Of a stretch of 64,000 nucleotides of DNA, positions 1-10,688 are shown piece after piece. The DNA is taken from assembly GCA_905250025.1 (NCBI GenBank), contig CAJNOJ010000263.1, positions 62,001-126,000 on the forward strand, in the 5' to 3' direction. Position numbers and translations under genes: made by a program. Numbering within the stretch: position 1 is the stretch's first letter; the number at the start of each line of letters is the position of its first letter. This stretch comes from Adineta ricciae (lineage: Eukaryota; Rotifera; Eurotatoria; Adinetida; Adinetidae). The notes beneath the pieces were generated by a model, which saw only the letters and a program-made list of their open reading frames with translations, had not been told where the DNA came from and made no database searches.

Positions 1-726
1 CATCGTGTCCAAACAGATATATCAGCAATTTTACCAATCCATGGATTATGATGTTCATTATTCTTTGTTCCAATATACAAAATATTTGGCAAATGAATGG
101 TTTGTTCGTACCATTGTGAAGAATTCCAAGATTGATGATAAGGTTCTCGTATTTCTGTTCGATTTTGTATGTTAGTCATGTCTACACTGCTCACTTGTTT
201 TCCATTGACCCAAAGATCTTGGATATTTCGATTAACTCGAGCAACAACATGATACCATCGATGAGGTTCTGTCTTTTGACGATCTTCACATCCAAATGCA
301 TATTTAGCTGATGAAATCATAATTTGATTATGAATATTTGTATTTACATGAAAACCAAGATGAAGCCAAGCATGATTAACAAGATATTGATCATTCCAAC
401 AGCCAATCGCTGTTCGCCATCCTCCTTCTTGTTGATTTCTATTCCATGCTTTTGAATCAGCCCAAAACCAAATGGAAACTGAATAAGTAGTTGTTTGATA
501 CTGAACTTTATCTTGAACAGGAAAATCAATAGAACATTGACCATCGAATACAACACATTTACCAAGAAAACAATCTTCGATTGTTGGTTGACCCATTAAC
601 ATATAATTATTCGTAAGAACACCACTGGAATCGTGTCCAATATTATTAATATCATCAAACTTCCACCATCCGATGAGTTGATCTCGATTGAGACCATTTA
701 CAAAATATTTATTGAGAAACCATTCA
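1..726 (-). CDS. F-box/LamG-type protein, second copy, truncated at both ends
   Basis: The minus strand is open throughout and encodes the LamG-like (concanavalin-fold) part of the same protein found whole at 29864-30811. The nucleotides match 29952-30677 without gaps, at a constant offset of 29951, with scattered substitutions. Recognisable pieces are GWWKFDD, the QPTIEDCFLGKC segment, VSIWFWADSKAW, HRWYHVVARVNRN and LPNILYIGTKNN. The C-terminal end runs off the window. The N-terminal end, which would carry the F-box, is cut by the N at 727, after which unrelated sequence begins. No stop or frameshift is visible, so the fragment could belong to a working allele. By analogy with its full copy it would be a substrate adaptor of an SCF ubiquitin ligase; that role is inferred. 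Confidence 0.8.
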
Positions 727-727
727 N
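727..727. other. Single-N sequence join
   Basis: One undetermined base separates an F-box/LamG fragment (left, minus strand) from the middle of an AAA-ATPase gene (right, plus strand). Both genes are cut inside their coding sequence. This is probably an assembly junction. Confidence 0.8.
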
Positions 728-1473
728 TTGAATTCATACGACATGGTCGACTTTGATTTCGATAAAAAAATCATCATTTTCGAAGATATCGACTGCAGTG
801 AGTGTTAAGATTTTTGTGAGAGAGCAAGTTTTTCGATCAGAGATTTATTAACAGTGTCGCAAATCCTTCAACAGCGATTGACAACGGGATCTATATGTCC
901 AACAACGTCGGATGTTGAAGTACCATCGATCGAAAAAGATGAAATTATTTTTCATCTCGAAGACAACGATATCAAAGCGAGAAAAAAGAAAATACCCAAA
1001 CAAACATTAAGAAATATGTTAGGTAAGTTGTGCAATCACAAAAATGACCGAAGTTTTGTTTCGTTGGAATTCTAGATGATACTCCAAACGCTCCGAAAGA
1101 TCCGTTAACGCTGTCATTTCTTCTAAATCTGATTGACGGAATTATTGAACAACCATCGCGTATACTAATCATGACTACGAATCATCCTGAACAAATCGAT
1201 CCTGCTCTTCTTCGACCAGGCCGCGTCGACATTAAACAAGAATTTCAACGATGTACGAAACCGATCGTGAAAACAATCATCGAATACTTCTTCGAGGAAG
1301 AAAACGATATTGATGTCTCTCAATTGACTGATTGTGTTCATTCGCCAGCTGAAGTCATTGCAGCATGTATGTCGTCATCAGATGGAAAAAATGCTGTGCA
1401 ATTGCTTTCGGAACAAACATTACCCAATGTCATTGTCGAGGCACGAAATGTCGTCGGACCTGACAAAGAATAG
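728..1473 (+). CDS. BCS1-like AAA ATPase, C-terminal part (5' truncated)
   Basis: Three exons can be read: 728-797, 855-1022 and 1076-1473, with GT-AG introns of 57 and 53 nt. The joined frame starts just after the N and contains a Walker B motif (IIIFEDIDC), then a segment ending SFLLNLIDGI, sensor-1 (MTTNHPEQIDPALL) and the RPGRVD arginine-finger motif, followed by an acidic helical C-terminal tail. This order is diagnostic of the BCS1 group of AAA ATPases, which are membrane-anchored chaperones. The Walker A motif and the N-terminal anchor are missing because the gene is cut at 727. Whether this member acts in mitochondrial complex III assembly, as true Bcs1 does, cannot be judged without the N-terminus. 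Confidence 0.82.
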
Positions 1474-1706
1474 TAGTGTGAGATAAAATTTCGTGATTGT
1501 GTTGACTTTCTTCATCAAATACATACATAGAATATACTATAAGCAAATGATGAAATTCTTACTGTATTCGAAGTGATGGAAAGTATAGTGAAGGCGTGCA
1601 AAGATATTATCGAATAAAAAAATACGTACAGGAAAGAAAAAAGAAATATTTCTACACGTGCGTGGAGAAAAGAAACTCGAATATATTCGAGTCATTTCGA
1701 GAAAGA

Positions 1707-2162
1707 ATGACGAGCGAGCCGGTTCACTTCTACGGTCGGAATAAACCGTTTAATGAATTTAGTAATTTTCACGAAGCTCCCATTGAATTGGATGGATACA
1801 CATGGCCAACGACTGAACATTATTTCCAAGCACAGAAGTTTGTTCACGATCAAGAACATTATCTACATGTCTTGAACTTACCCGCTCCACGTGCGGCATT
1901 TAATTACGTACGAACGTATAAATCTTTCGTTCGACCTGATTGGGCAGATGTAAAAGATGAAGTTATGCTTAAAGCTTGCATGGCTAAGTTTGGACAACAT
2001 AAAGAACTGAAAGACTTATTATTGTCAACTGGTGACCGACTTTTAGTCGAACATACGGAAAATGATTCTTATTGGGGAGATGGTGGCGATGGAAGCGGAA
2101 GAAATCAATTGGGCATTACTTTAATGAAAGTTCGAGATGCTCTTCGAAAACAAGAGAATTAA
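1707..2162 (+). CDS. NADAR (YbiA-like) domain protein
   Basis: A single exon of 151 codons from the chosen ATG; the frame stays open upstream to 1596, but the domain starts right after this Met. Typical NADAR features are FYG near the start, NEFSNFHEAPIELDG, WPTTEHYFQAQKF, an R-rich middle, the segment KDEVMLKACMAKFGQH and the C-terminal YWGDGGDGSGRNQLG. Length is normal for a one-domain NADAR protein. Members in bacteria, fungi and some animals have been linked to N-glycosidic chemistry on ADP-ribose or riboflavin-precursor substrates; the exact substrate here is unknown. No signal peptide is seen, so it should be cytosolic or nuclear. Confidence 0.88.
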   Translation: MTSEPVHFYGRNKPFNEFSNFHEAPIELDGYTWPTTEHYFQAQKFVHDQEHYLHVLNLPAPRAAFNYVRTYKSFVRPDWADVKDEVMLKACMAKFGQHKELKDLLLSTGDRLLVEHTENDSYWGDGGDGSGRNQLGITLMKVRDALRKQEN

Positions 2163-2354
2163 TTTTTCGTTTTTATTGCTTTTGTTTTTATTTCTTTACA
2201 ATATAAACTAGAGCGTGTCTTTTCGTTGAAATATAGTTGTGGGAGACATCTAACTAGTGAAGGAATATGATACTAACAACGAAAACTGACAAGCTGTTAT
2301 CATTTACCAATCAGAAATAAAGATCAGAAGAAACGAAAATTTGTGTAGATTGTG

Positions 2355-3480
2355 ATATTAGGTGGCAAAGTAATTGCTGTCGGCCGTTCAGTTGCTGGTG
2401 CACTTACCGCTGTTTCTTAAGCAGAACGGATTTTCAACAGAAATTCACGAACGTGTGGCAGCTTTTGGTGACGCTGGAGTAAGTACAAACACGACTAATA
2501 TGATGCTTTGTACGAAATATGATTTTTCTTATTCAGGGTTCATTCGCATTATAGCTTCCAGTGGTATTAAAGTGTTGCTGCAAATACCTGGTATGTGCAT
2601 TGAATTATCTTTCCCATCGAACATCAGATGGTGCTATCATCAATGAATATTCAATTGAAGATATCTTGTTGCATTGCGGGCATCCTTTTGCTAGGTATGA
2701 AACGTACGGTTACGTTACGTTTGTTACAGGCGAACTGAATTGTCAAAGAATACATGTACACTTTAACAAACCGCTATGCGGAATAACTCATTTGGATGAT
2801 CATGTCGTAGCTCAGTTTAAGGATGGTTCAGAAATTACAGGTGATTTTCTAATCGGTGCTGATGGACTTTGTTCAAGCGTTCGACAGATTCTATTTGGAC
2901 TTGATCAACCTACTTACACCGGTCTTACTCAAAACCAGTGATGTCACTAATCGCGTAGATGAATCGGGTCGATACGCCATGCTTAATGTTTACGGCGATA
3001 TAGGAAAACATTTTATAATCTATCCCTTTAATGCGGAACAGGTATGCTTCGCGTACACATTTCGTAAGCCGATTGCGGAAGGTGAATTCTGGCGAACGTT
3101 AACTAATGACCAGGCATTAGGTTTTATTCGAGAATGCGGCTTTACTCAATGGGCGTCACCTATTAACACATTTATTTCAAATACTTCTCGATGGATGAAA
3201 GTTGGCTTGTACGATCGGTCAGAACTATCAACATGGTATGAGCATCGTGTTGTCTTAGTGGTCGATGCCGCACATTCAACCGCGCCTCATCATATCCAAG
3301 GAACAAATCAAGTGATGGAAGATGCCTAGTATCTCGTGAAATCGTGGAAAACTATACACAACAACGCAGCCAGACGTCAAGGTGAAGCACGAGTATGCAC
3401 AGAACTGGATGCATGTTAACAACGAAATGAAGTGTTACGGAAAGGTGCTAGCATCGATGTCCTTCGTTGGATTTATGACA
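2355..3480 (+). pseudogene. FAD-dependent monooxygenase (PHBH/salicylate hydroxylase type), degenerate
   Basis: Pieces of a flavin monooxygenase lie in order but in changing frames. They are an N-terminal dinucleotide-binding segment (VIAVGRSVAGALTA), FLKQNGFSTEIHERV, the middle ending LIGADGLCSSVRQILFG (canonical GADG...SxVR), and the C-terminal FAD-binding stretch HRVVLVVDAAHSTAPHH followed by QGTNQVMEDA. Breaks seen are an in-frame TAA near 2418, a TAG just after a likely intron near 2550, frame changes near 2600 and 2930, and stops after 3329. The canonical GDAAHP motif has become VDAAHS. The family is common in bacteria and fungi; an origin by gene transfer is possible but not shown. It is very unlikely to make an active enzyme. 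Confidence 0.8.
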
Positions 3481-3639
3481 TTCAACTATAGAAGTTTGTT
3501 CCGTTTATTTCTAAAATAAAAATAAATCGTATAGATTACACAATCGAGTGTTGAGAGTTAATCTCTTGTTCGGAAATATTCGTTTATCAAGTGATACAAA
3601 CTTACTCACAAATATAGGACTAGAAATAGAAAAGGAGAA

Positions 3640-4865
3640 TCAAACAAGAGGATAGCTCGCCATCGTAGCTATTCCACATTGGTTATTTTTGTTTCGACTC
3701 ATCCATACATATCCATTTTGGCCCCAAGTGGTGCCCCATGAGTTCTTCACAATATAATAAAGTTGATTATCCGTTGCATTGAAACCAACCGCTAGAGCAC
3801 AATGATCAACTTGAGTTGATGAACACTTTGGTTCATCATAAACACCGGATTTGTAAAATTGAAATGACGGTTGCGATGCATCAATAGTCACTGCTATCGG
3901 GCCAATAATTGCAACAGCGTATGTCAACGCATTTTCGTCGTTGACTTTCACATCCCGAAAACCCTAGAAGAAGAAGAAGAAGAAAAACCAAATAGTTTTC
4001 TTTGACAAAAATCACGATTCATACAGTCGAATTGGCACCAATATTTGTACGATTAAATCGGCAATTACCATTGCGTGCTTCGTACGGATAACTTTCTTCT
4101 GTATCGATTCCACCATTGACTTTGATATATTGAAAAGCAAAATCATTCAATCCACCATTACAACCGGCATTTCCGAAACTGTCCGAGCAATCCATCAAGT
4201 TTTGAGCAGACAGTGATACAAGTTTTCTTGTTTGATGAAAATGTTGTCCTTCAAGCGAGCCAGTCGCTGAAAAGGCCCAACTTGAACCACATTTTCCTTG
4301 ATTTTTAACTGGCGTAACCGCACCTTCATTACGCCAATCTAGAACACAATACCATTGTATCAATTTGCACATCAAGGCGGAATATAGCATAGCGATAAAT
4401 CATACCAACAGCATGTGGAACATTCACATGACGTCGAGTCGGTTTCAATTCTCCAGTACTTTTCGGTATTTTCATGGGAGTTAGTTTGGTTTGAAATTCT
4501 TTATGCGTCTAATCGAATAGTGGAAACTGTAATTATGAAATCTCCAGTGAAAGTCTATACCATATCACCAAATTGATTCATTCCCAAGCGATAAGTATAG
4601 TGACCTCGGTCAGCTTTATGGTTATGTTCATAGATTTTAGCTAGATTTATTTCCCAAACATTTCGTCTGTTCGAAAAGCGAAAGTAAGAGTTGCAGGAAA
4701 GAGAAATCTTTATATTTACCGCATTACTTCTTCTTCTATCGAGTTATATTGTTTTTCATAAGTGTGCTTGAAAAGATTCCATTCATCATCAAGATATTGG
4801 TCGGGTATCGATGCACAATGAGTATTAACAAGCAAAAAACAAAGAATAATAATCGACTTCATCAT
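3640..4865 (-). CDS. Cathepsin L-like protein with Ser in place of catalytic Cys
   Basis: Five exons: 4865-4720, 4666-4561, 4508-4406, 4338-4025 and 3963-3640, with introns of 53, 52, 67 and 61 nt. Together they give 330 residues, the usual length of a cathepsin L precursor. There is a signal peptide ([17 protein letters not shown]), an I29 inhibitor propeptide ([10 protein letters not shown]) and a C1A mature domain starting near [16 protein letters not shown]. The active-site segment reads KCGSSWAFS where papain-family proteases have CGSCWAFS; the codon at 4280-4282 is AGT (Ser). The active-site His ([10 protein letters not shown]) and Asn ([17 protein letters not shown]) are present. It is therefore probably proteolytically inactive or changed in function, as in silicateins, which carry the same Cys-to-Ser change. 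Confidence 0.9.
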
Positions 4866-4898
4866 AGATAGGTATTCAGTGAGTCTTTTTGTTTTGTG

Positions 4899-4906
4899 TT
4901 TATATA
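4899..4906 (-). promoter_or_regulatory. TATA box of the cathepsin-like gene
   Basis: TATATAAA on the minus strand, about 35 bp upstream of the ATG at 4865. This would give a very short 5' UTR. Confidence 0.5.
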
Positions 4907-5143
4907 TGACATCTCGCTTTTTTTCATATCATCATTACGTTCTGCAAAGATAAGAAGAGAGATTTAAATAACTGCCTTCATGTGCGTACCTTTGTCATTC
5001 ATCCGATAGGCGTGTAATAAAAAGGTTCGTCAAAAATACCTGTAGATCGATATCTCGATGAGCAATAACTCAGCAAGTTTTCGTAAGGAAGTGTACACTC
5101 TTTAAAAACATAAAATATTTTTTACCACATTGCGTCAACATGT

Positions 5144-7549
5144 ATGACGTCATCATTACCAAGAAGGTTTTTTCCAATAGATGACTCATGTATCTTATTT
5201 GATTTTCGCGTGGGAATCTGTTATACATATTCATCTACTTTACTGTCACATTTTCACTCGTATTCACTTCCTGGCATGATGCACATTGTGTGCGATCATC
5301 GTGGAAGTCATAATCGTTTTCAAATACGAAAACACCACGATATCAATTTGAGACGCAAGCAATACCAAAGAACGCAAAGAAAAACATCACGTGGCAGTCA
5401 GTCGAAAAAGACATCAATTCATTTCGATACACATATGCTGTCAGACTCAACTAATGAATCGGAATATGATGGTAATCAAATCGACCTCGAAGTTCTTGTT
5501 TTCCACTCAGTTCCCAAATCACTTAAAACCTTGTTCAATATTTTTCAAACTTCCTGCACATTTAGATCATTCTATCCAATCGAAACATTATTGTTCGTGG
5601 GTGTGCACGAAGAACATGTACCACTGATTGACATGTGTCTCGCACAGCCTGGCAGCTTTAATGTAGATACACAATTAAATGACGGTATTATCAGTCAAAT
5701 GAAGGATGATCTGGTACAGAATTATCGATTTGATCAAGATACTGGAACAGCGCTATGGTTTGCATGTTACTATGGCCATTTAAATATTGTTCGTGCATTG
5801 ATTGAACATGGCCATGCAGATGTTGATCTCCCTAATTGTAAATATCAATCCCCCCTTCATGCAGCTATAGCTCAACAACACATGGATATAGTCAGATACT
5901 TAGTCGAACAAGCACATGCAAATATTGACGATATTCGACATTTAATGGTTGCGCTCAAAACGGAAAATTGCGACATGGTTGATTATTTGTTAAATCAAGG
6001 ATGTGATCCAAATACGCGTTTGCTCGACGAACCAGTCGATCGAACTTATTTTGCACTGCATTATGCTATTAGTCAGATCTCTTCAAATATATCAATTGTA
6101 CAAACTCTCTTAGACAAAGGTGCTAATCCAACGATCCAAGATGAAAGAAATCAAACCGCTTTACACGTGGCTGTTCAATGCAGAGATGAACAAAAAGTTA
6201 AAGAGATCTTACGTCGTGAATTTCACCATAGACAAAGAGATAACAATGGTGATACGCCATTAATGTTAGCTATGACACTGGAATCTAGAAATGTGATTGA
6301 CGTCTTTTACAGACTCTATCCTCGACAAGACTATATTGATGAATTGATGTTAGCAGCTTGTAAATGGGCATTTCATGAGCGATTTGCCTTTTTTGAAGAT
6401 ACATCCATTGCGTATATATTCTTTGAACAAGCGCTACGATTACAAGAACCGAATGTTAGTGCTATACCAGCATGTGATATTTATCTTTTTCGAACAGAAT
6501 GTCAAACAATCGATGAATTAATGCTGATCCGGGACGTTCCCGACCTGATGTACATTCAAGCCTTTTTAGTTTGTGAACGGCTACTTCCACAACGCGACGA
6601 AATTCATCTTCTCATTCCGGAATTGTTCAGGCTGTATGATATTTATCATCAAGCTACGGAATATGATCGTTGCTTGTTATTGTTAATGCACATGTTTCCA
6701 TTGATTTTATCATCGAGAGAAAACTCATTCCGTTTCTGGCGTACAGATTGTTTAGCACTGTTCGTGGAATTGTTGGGCACACTTATTGTAGAGGATAATA
6801 TACGGCTCATTGATGAGATTGTGAAAGCGTTTGGATTCATTTTCCGTATAACAGATCGTCTTTCCGAGTTAGTTTACTCGTGTCTATATGTTGCTTATGT
6901 AAGTTGTAAATCATTCAAATAGTTATAAGAAATGTTCGTTTTGATTTAAGGCGATAGAAAACGATCAATTTAGTCTAAAGAACAAACATCAATTACTGCA
7001 ATATGTAAAGGAAGCTGTGCATCGGAAATTTGAAATTGGCTGTAGAGATCTCTTCGAAAGCGTTTCGCGACAATGTGTTTTTAGGTCTGATGATCCATTT
7101 TTCCGAAGGTAGTGACTTTCATTCTATTAGTCTACGGTTGTCTAATTAAGTGTTGTTTTTCGTAAAGGATTATCCCTGTGAATGTTATTCGAATGTTGAT
7201 TCATTGTGGAGCAGATGTTAATATACTAGTGTTTGGAGACGATACATCCTATCGAAGAAACAGCAGTCTATTACATCTCATTGCACACAGCGGTGATATT
7301 GATCTTGTTCAGCCCATTGTGGAATTACTCGTGGCAGCTGGTATTCACACTGATCGTCTCGATACTCACGGACACTTACCAGAACAATGTGCAACAAATA
7401 CTGAAATAAGAGAGTTATTACATTCAAAACGATCGTTGTTACTCAAATGTCAATGTGCTCATTTGATTCTTGCTGAGCAGATATCATATGAGTCATATTT
7501 ATCGAACAGCTTGAAGAGCTTCGTCCGTATGCATCGAATTCAGAACTAG
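5144..7549 (+). CDS. FEM1-like ankyrin-repeat protein (probable CRL2 substrate receptor)
   Basis: Three exons: 5144-6898, 6951-7108 and 7168-7549, with introns of 52 and 59 nt and intact frames. Ankyrin repeats occupy the first half (GTALWFACYYGHLNIVRALIEHG, then SPLHAAIAQQHMDIVRYLVE and NQTALHVAVQ). The middle resembles the FEM1 helical region, with ELMLIRDVPDLMYIQAFLVC and CERLLPQRDE. The C-terminus has two further ankyrin-like units (MLIHCGADVNI, SSLLHLIAHSG) and ends with a FEM1-type tail: LKCQCAHLIL followed by SLKSFVRMH. FEM1 proteins present degrons to the CUL2 ubiquitin ligase. About 130 residues before the first ankyrin unit are not FEM1-like, so the true start may be a later Met, for example at 5276, or an unseen upstream exon may exist. 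Confidence 0.8.
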
Positions 7550-7571
7550 ATCGCAAGTGCCGTTTCAATTT

Positions 7572-7572
7572 N
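7572..7572. other. Single-N sequence join
   Basis: An isolated N lies 23 bp after the FEM1-like stop codon, between it and the 3' end of the convergent GPCR gene. No repeat copy was recognised on either side. Confidence 0.6.
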
Positions 7573-7703
7573 AGCACGAGTCCAACTTCAAATGCTCTGG
7601 AGAATGCACCATTTTGAAACAAACAATACAGAACTGAATATTTATTTTCTTGGTGGACAAATTTGTTTCATCGTTCTTCTTTCATCAACAAAGTTCTATA
7701 CGA

Positions 7704-8792
7704 TTAATCACGTTGACACATCAATTTTTGAGTAAATGCTTCCAGCAAATTGAGTAATGTTCGCCGAAATACACGCCCTCCAGTTAGCGTATAGATATAA
7801 AACGGCATTCCCGAAGCAATGTAAAGAAAGAGCAGAAACAAGTTGAAAACGAAGCTTTCAGTAGTATTTTGTAATGCTGACTTTACGCTGTTTCTGGTTA
7901 TCGTTGTATAAAGTTTCGAAACAGCCATTGGCATAGTGAATATAAGAAGAACAATGACTTGAACAAAGAGCATGATCAATAAATGACGATCCATTCGTTT
8001 TTGTTGACTTTGGCTGTCACTGCCGGTCATTGCTATGTTTTGCATTACACAGCTATCCACTGTCACAGATGTCGGTTGTAAACGAGCTCGTGATTGACGC
8101 AGGTTCGATGTGATCATCAATCCAAATATAAGCATCAGAAATAATGGACATGCGATGGTGATCAAAGCAAAACATAAATCTGATATGATGCCACACATCA
8201 CTGTTTTTGTGTAGCATTTTAATGGCGTATTAGTGAGATTCGCTTCGAAACAAAACAGTTGTTGTATTTGCAAAAGTGATGAGAGTATGAGGATGAGAAT
8301 TGCACCACGCTGAGCTCTCTTCAATGTACTCAATCGTCGTCGATTTGTGTTGATACTTGATGAAAGCCACCGGTCAACTGTCGCAAGCATAATAAGCCAA
8401 AATCCAGCTGTCATTGAGCCAAACACAAGAAAGATGCGTAGTTTGCACAGAAACTGATTAGTATTGGTTAGATCAGCTTCCCACGTGGACAGAAATCGTG
8501 AGATGATACCGGCAAGAATACTAACTAGAAAAGCAATCGATGACATGAGAAAGAGCCATGTACATGGATTTGACCGTAGCGGTTTTTGCGCGAGTACGAG
8601 AATGTTGAAAGTATTGCCGATAACTCCGAAGAGAAAGATGAAAATGGCAAAGTAACGATTGATTTGCGCTGAAGCGTTGTTCAACAAGACGATAATGTCT
8701 GCATCTGTTGATGGCATGACTGTGCTCAATGAATAGTTTTTCAAGTGTAGAATGGGGTTAAATATATTTGGAAAGGATGAAACCTGCGTCAT
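7704..8792 (-). CDS. Orphan class A-like GPCR
   Basis: An intronless 362-codon frame with seven hydrophobic segments. TM1 is near residues 47-68 with the GN dyad (FGVIGNTFNILVLA), TM2 78-99, TM3 117-139, TM4 163-182, TM5 203-226, TM6 about 265-290 and TM7 about 310-330. The extracellular Cys pair is C116 at the start of TM3 and C192 or C200 in loop 2. The DRY motif is DRW, and TM7 reads SGMPFYIYTLTGG in place of NPxxY. N-glycosylation sites (NLTNT) lie in loop 2. The pattern fits the large, fast-evolving peptide-receptor-like GPCR sets of rotifers. The ligand is unknown. The degenerate receptor piece at 41278-41624 may be a distant relative. Confidence 0.85.
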   Translation of the reverse strand: MTQVSSFPNIFNPILHLKNYSLSTVMPSTDADIIVLLNNASAQINRYFAIFIFLFGVIGNTFNILVLAQKPLRSNPCTWLFLMSSIAFLVSILAGIISRFLSTWEADLTNTNQFLCKLRIFLVFGSMTAGFWLIMLATVDRWLSSSINTNRRRLSTLKRAQRGAILILILSSLLQIQQLFCFEANLTNTPLKCYTKTVMCGIISDLCFALITIACPLFLMLIFGLMITSNLRQSRARLQPTSVTVDSCVMQNIAMTGSDSQSQQKRMDRHLLIMLFVQVIVLLIFTMPMAVSKLYTTITRNSVKSALQNTTESFVFNLFLLFLYIASGMPFYIYTLTGGRVFRRTLLNLLEAFTQKLMCQRD

Positions 8793-9500
8793 TCTATTTT
8801 AAATACTTCATCAGAGTTGCAATTTAACAGAGTGAAAAGATAATTAACAATAAAATTCTATTGACGTCATAAGGATTAAACAAATTCACAAGGAGGAAAT
8901 ACTAATGCATGGATTATTTCTATGAATGAAATTTTTTGAAGAATATTAGTAATTGTGAAGATTTTCACAAAAATAGCCTCTCCTAAGGGCGTCCAGTTAC
9001 AAAGAATCATCAAACTATTCCTACATTTGTGTTATTTTCTAATGAGGTTCATGAAGAACTCTTCTTTGTCTATCATCTTAACGTAAACAGGAAACTATAC
9101 TGCAAATGAACATTCATGAAAACCAACAATTGAGGATAAGAAAGACATGAAGATATCATGATTGCAGCTATTGTATGTCATTCATTTCCTGTTATTTTGA
9201 CGGCAAATATGAAACGATAAGAAATAAAATTTTTTGTGTGCAAAATGTGGGTTAAGTCATGCATAATTACGATTTCAGTTTTGTGAAACAGACACAAAGT
9301 ATTTCTGAACAGATTTATCTATGGGATCGCAATATCATGTGAAACATCACTTGATTTATGTCGCGGATTAACCGTATCTTTTACAAGATCTACAACAAAT
9401 CTTATTTGATATTACAATGCTCAGAGGATGGAAAGCTCAATCAATGTTTCGCTCTCTTGTATTTATTGATAATATCTCAGAACATGGGTCTTGAATGAAA
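8793..9500. other. Intergenic, no gene recognised
   Basis: AT-rich sequence with stops in all frames. It would hold the promoter of the GPCR gene; nothing else was seen. Confidence 0.6.
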
Positions 9501-9513
9501 AATGGCCAAGTCA

Positions 9514-9885
9514 TCAGATAAAAATTTGATAAGGCGATGTGTAGACCACTTTGCGTGTTGTTGTAACGACTCGTGTTTTGACAATCGGACAGGCATCAAT
9601 AGTCACCACTTGAACCGGCTCTTCACATTCACTGACTGTATAAACACAGTGTGGAGTACGATGAAGTGGTGGCACTTGAACTTCACTATTGTCGTAATAA
9701 GATTCGAAAACAGAATTCGAATAAGCAGAGGAAGGATACGTGTTCATTTCGCTATGCCGACTTTCGGAGTCATGAGAGAACGCGCATACTTTTTCGCATA
9801 TATATATATATATATATATATACCCAGGACGACTGCGCACGGAGAGGAAATAGGTATCGGCAATTTGTTTGAGAAAAACAAACAA
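9514..9885 (-). CDS. Hypothetical Tyr/Ser/Val-rich protein, C-terminal exon (uncertain)
   Basis: A 123-codon frame on the minus strand. The last 75 residues (from MNTYPSSAYSNSVFESYY to KVVYTSPYQIFI) look protein-like: rich in Ser, Tyr, Pro and Val with spaced Cys. The first part runs through a TA microsatellite that encodes alternating Tyr-Ile and is probably not translated. A plus-strand frame at 9502-10029 covers the same DNA but has poorer composition. No known domain is recognised. It may be the last exon of a secreted or cuticle-like protein, or spurious. Confidence 0.25.
   Translation of the reverse strand: MFVFLKQIADTYFLSVRSRPGYIYIYIYICEKVCAFSHDSESRHSEMNTYPSSAYSNSVFESYYDNSEVQVPPLHRTPHCVYTVSECEEPVQVVTIDACPIVKTRVVTTTRKVVYTSPYQIFI
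9798..9822. repeat. (TA)n microsatellite
   Basis: About 12 TA units in a row. Confidence 0.9.
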
Positions 9886-10279
9886 TTAACTGTACTTGAA
9901 TGGTGTGACCACATATATCATATGCTAAGTAAATATGGTGACACACATTGCTATTTATTTATTTATGTATTTTCGTACACATTCTATCATGTGAAAACAG
10001 TGCGTGTAGAGAAAAATTACTCGATATGATATATAGGCATGAACAGATCGATCGATGAAAAATAAACTTGTTGTGCGTGTATATATTTATAGGAATGCAG
10101 CATGAAAAATAGTTCTCGACTGAGCCATCGGAAAACTATTGATACTTCTTCATGAAAAATCGATTATGTTTTTGTCATGCACATACATCCCGTTAATCAT
10201 TGGATGAAGAAGTTTTCGTCTCTCGTTGATCACACTCTTAACTCCGTCCGATCCAAGTGATTTTTAATAATACCATGTA

Positions 10280-10680
10280 CTAGTTGTTATAGTACCAGTG
10301 GAATTGTAGTTGATCGATACGGTCACCTGAACGTCCAGTAACATATCCCACTGTGCAGTTTGCCAGTTCTTCCGTCAGTACATGTTCCACAAGATGATCG
10401 ATTGATTTACTTGTTCTTCCATGAGTGATGAAGAATCGTATATCATGAACATAGTCGCTGTTAAGTACTGCCTGAATTTTATTAATTTTATCATTTGTAT
10501 CCAGACGAGATTCTTCCATTAGATCATTGTTGTGAGGATCCGTTGCGGATCAGATGAAGATGAATATACAAACGAGCATGCGGTTAAACGATCTCCCGAA
10601 CGATAAATATCTATTCGACGAAGATAATTCGGATTTGGGCGTCCTTTTTTGTATAGATTACATGAAACTTGCATTTCTGC
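10280..10680 (-). pseudogene. Jacalin-like lectin domain remnant
   Basis: The C-terminal part (INKIQAVLNSDYVHDIRFF, then VGYVTGRSGDRIDQLQFHW at the end) matches the strand order of jacalin-type lectins, whose last strand has a GxSGxxID motif. Upstream, in another frame, a piece with LRRIDIYRSGDRLTACSFVY fits the same fold, so there is one frameshift near 10520. It lies just downstream of the broken NHL gene at 10689-11531 on the same strand and may once have been fused to it or been a separate gene. If functional it would bind glycans; the frameshift argues against that. Confidence 0.55.
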
Positions 10681-10688
10681 TTACTACA

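Noticed and set aside
9502..10029. Open frame of 175 codons on the plus strand
   Set aside because: It crosses the TA microsatellite, has poor composition and no domain, and overlaps a slightly better minus-strand candidate.
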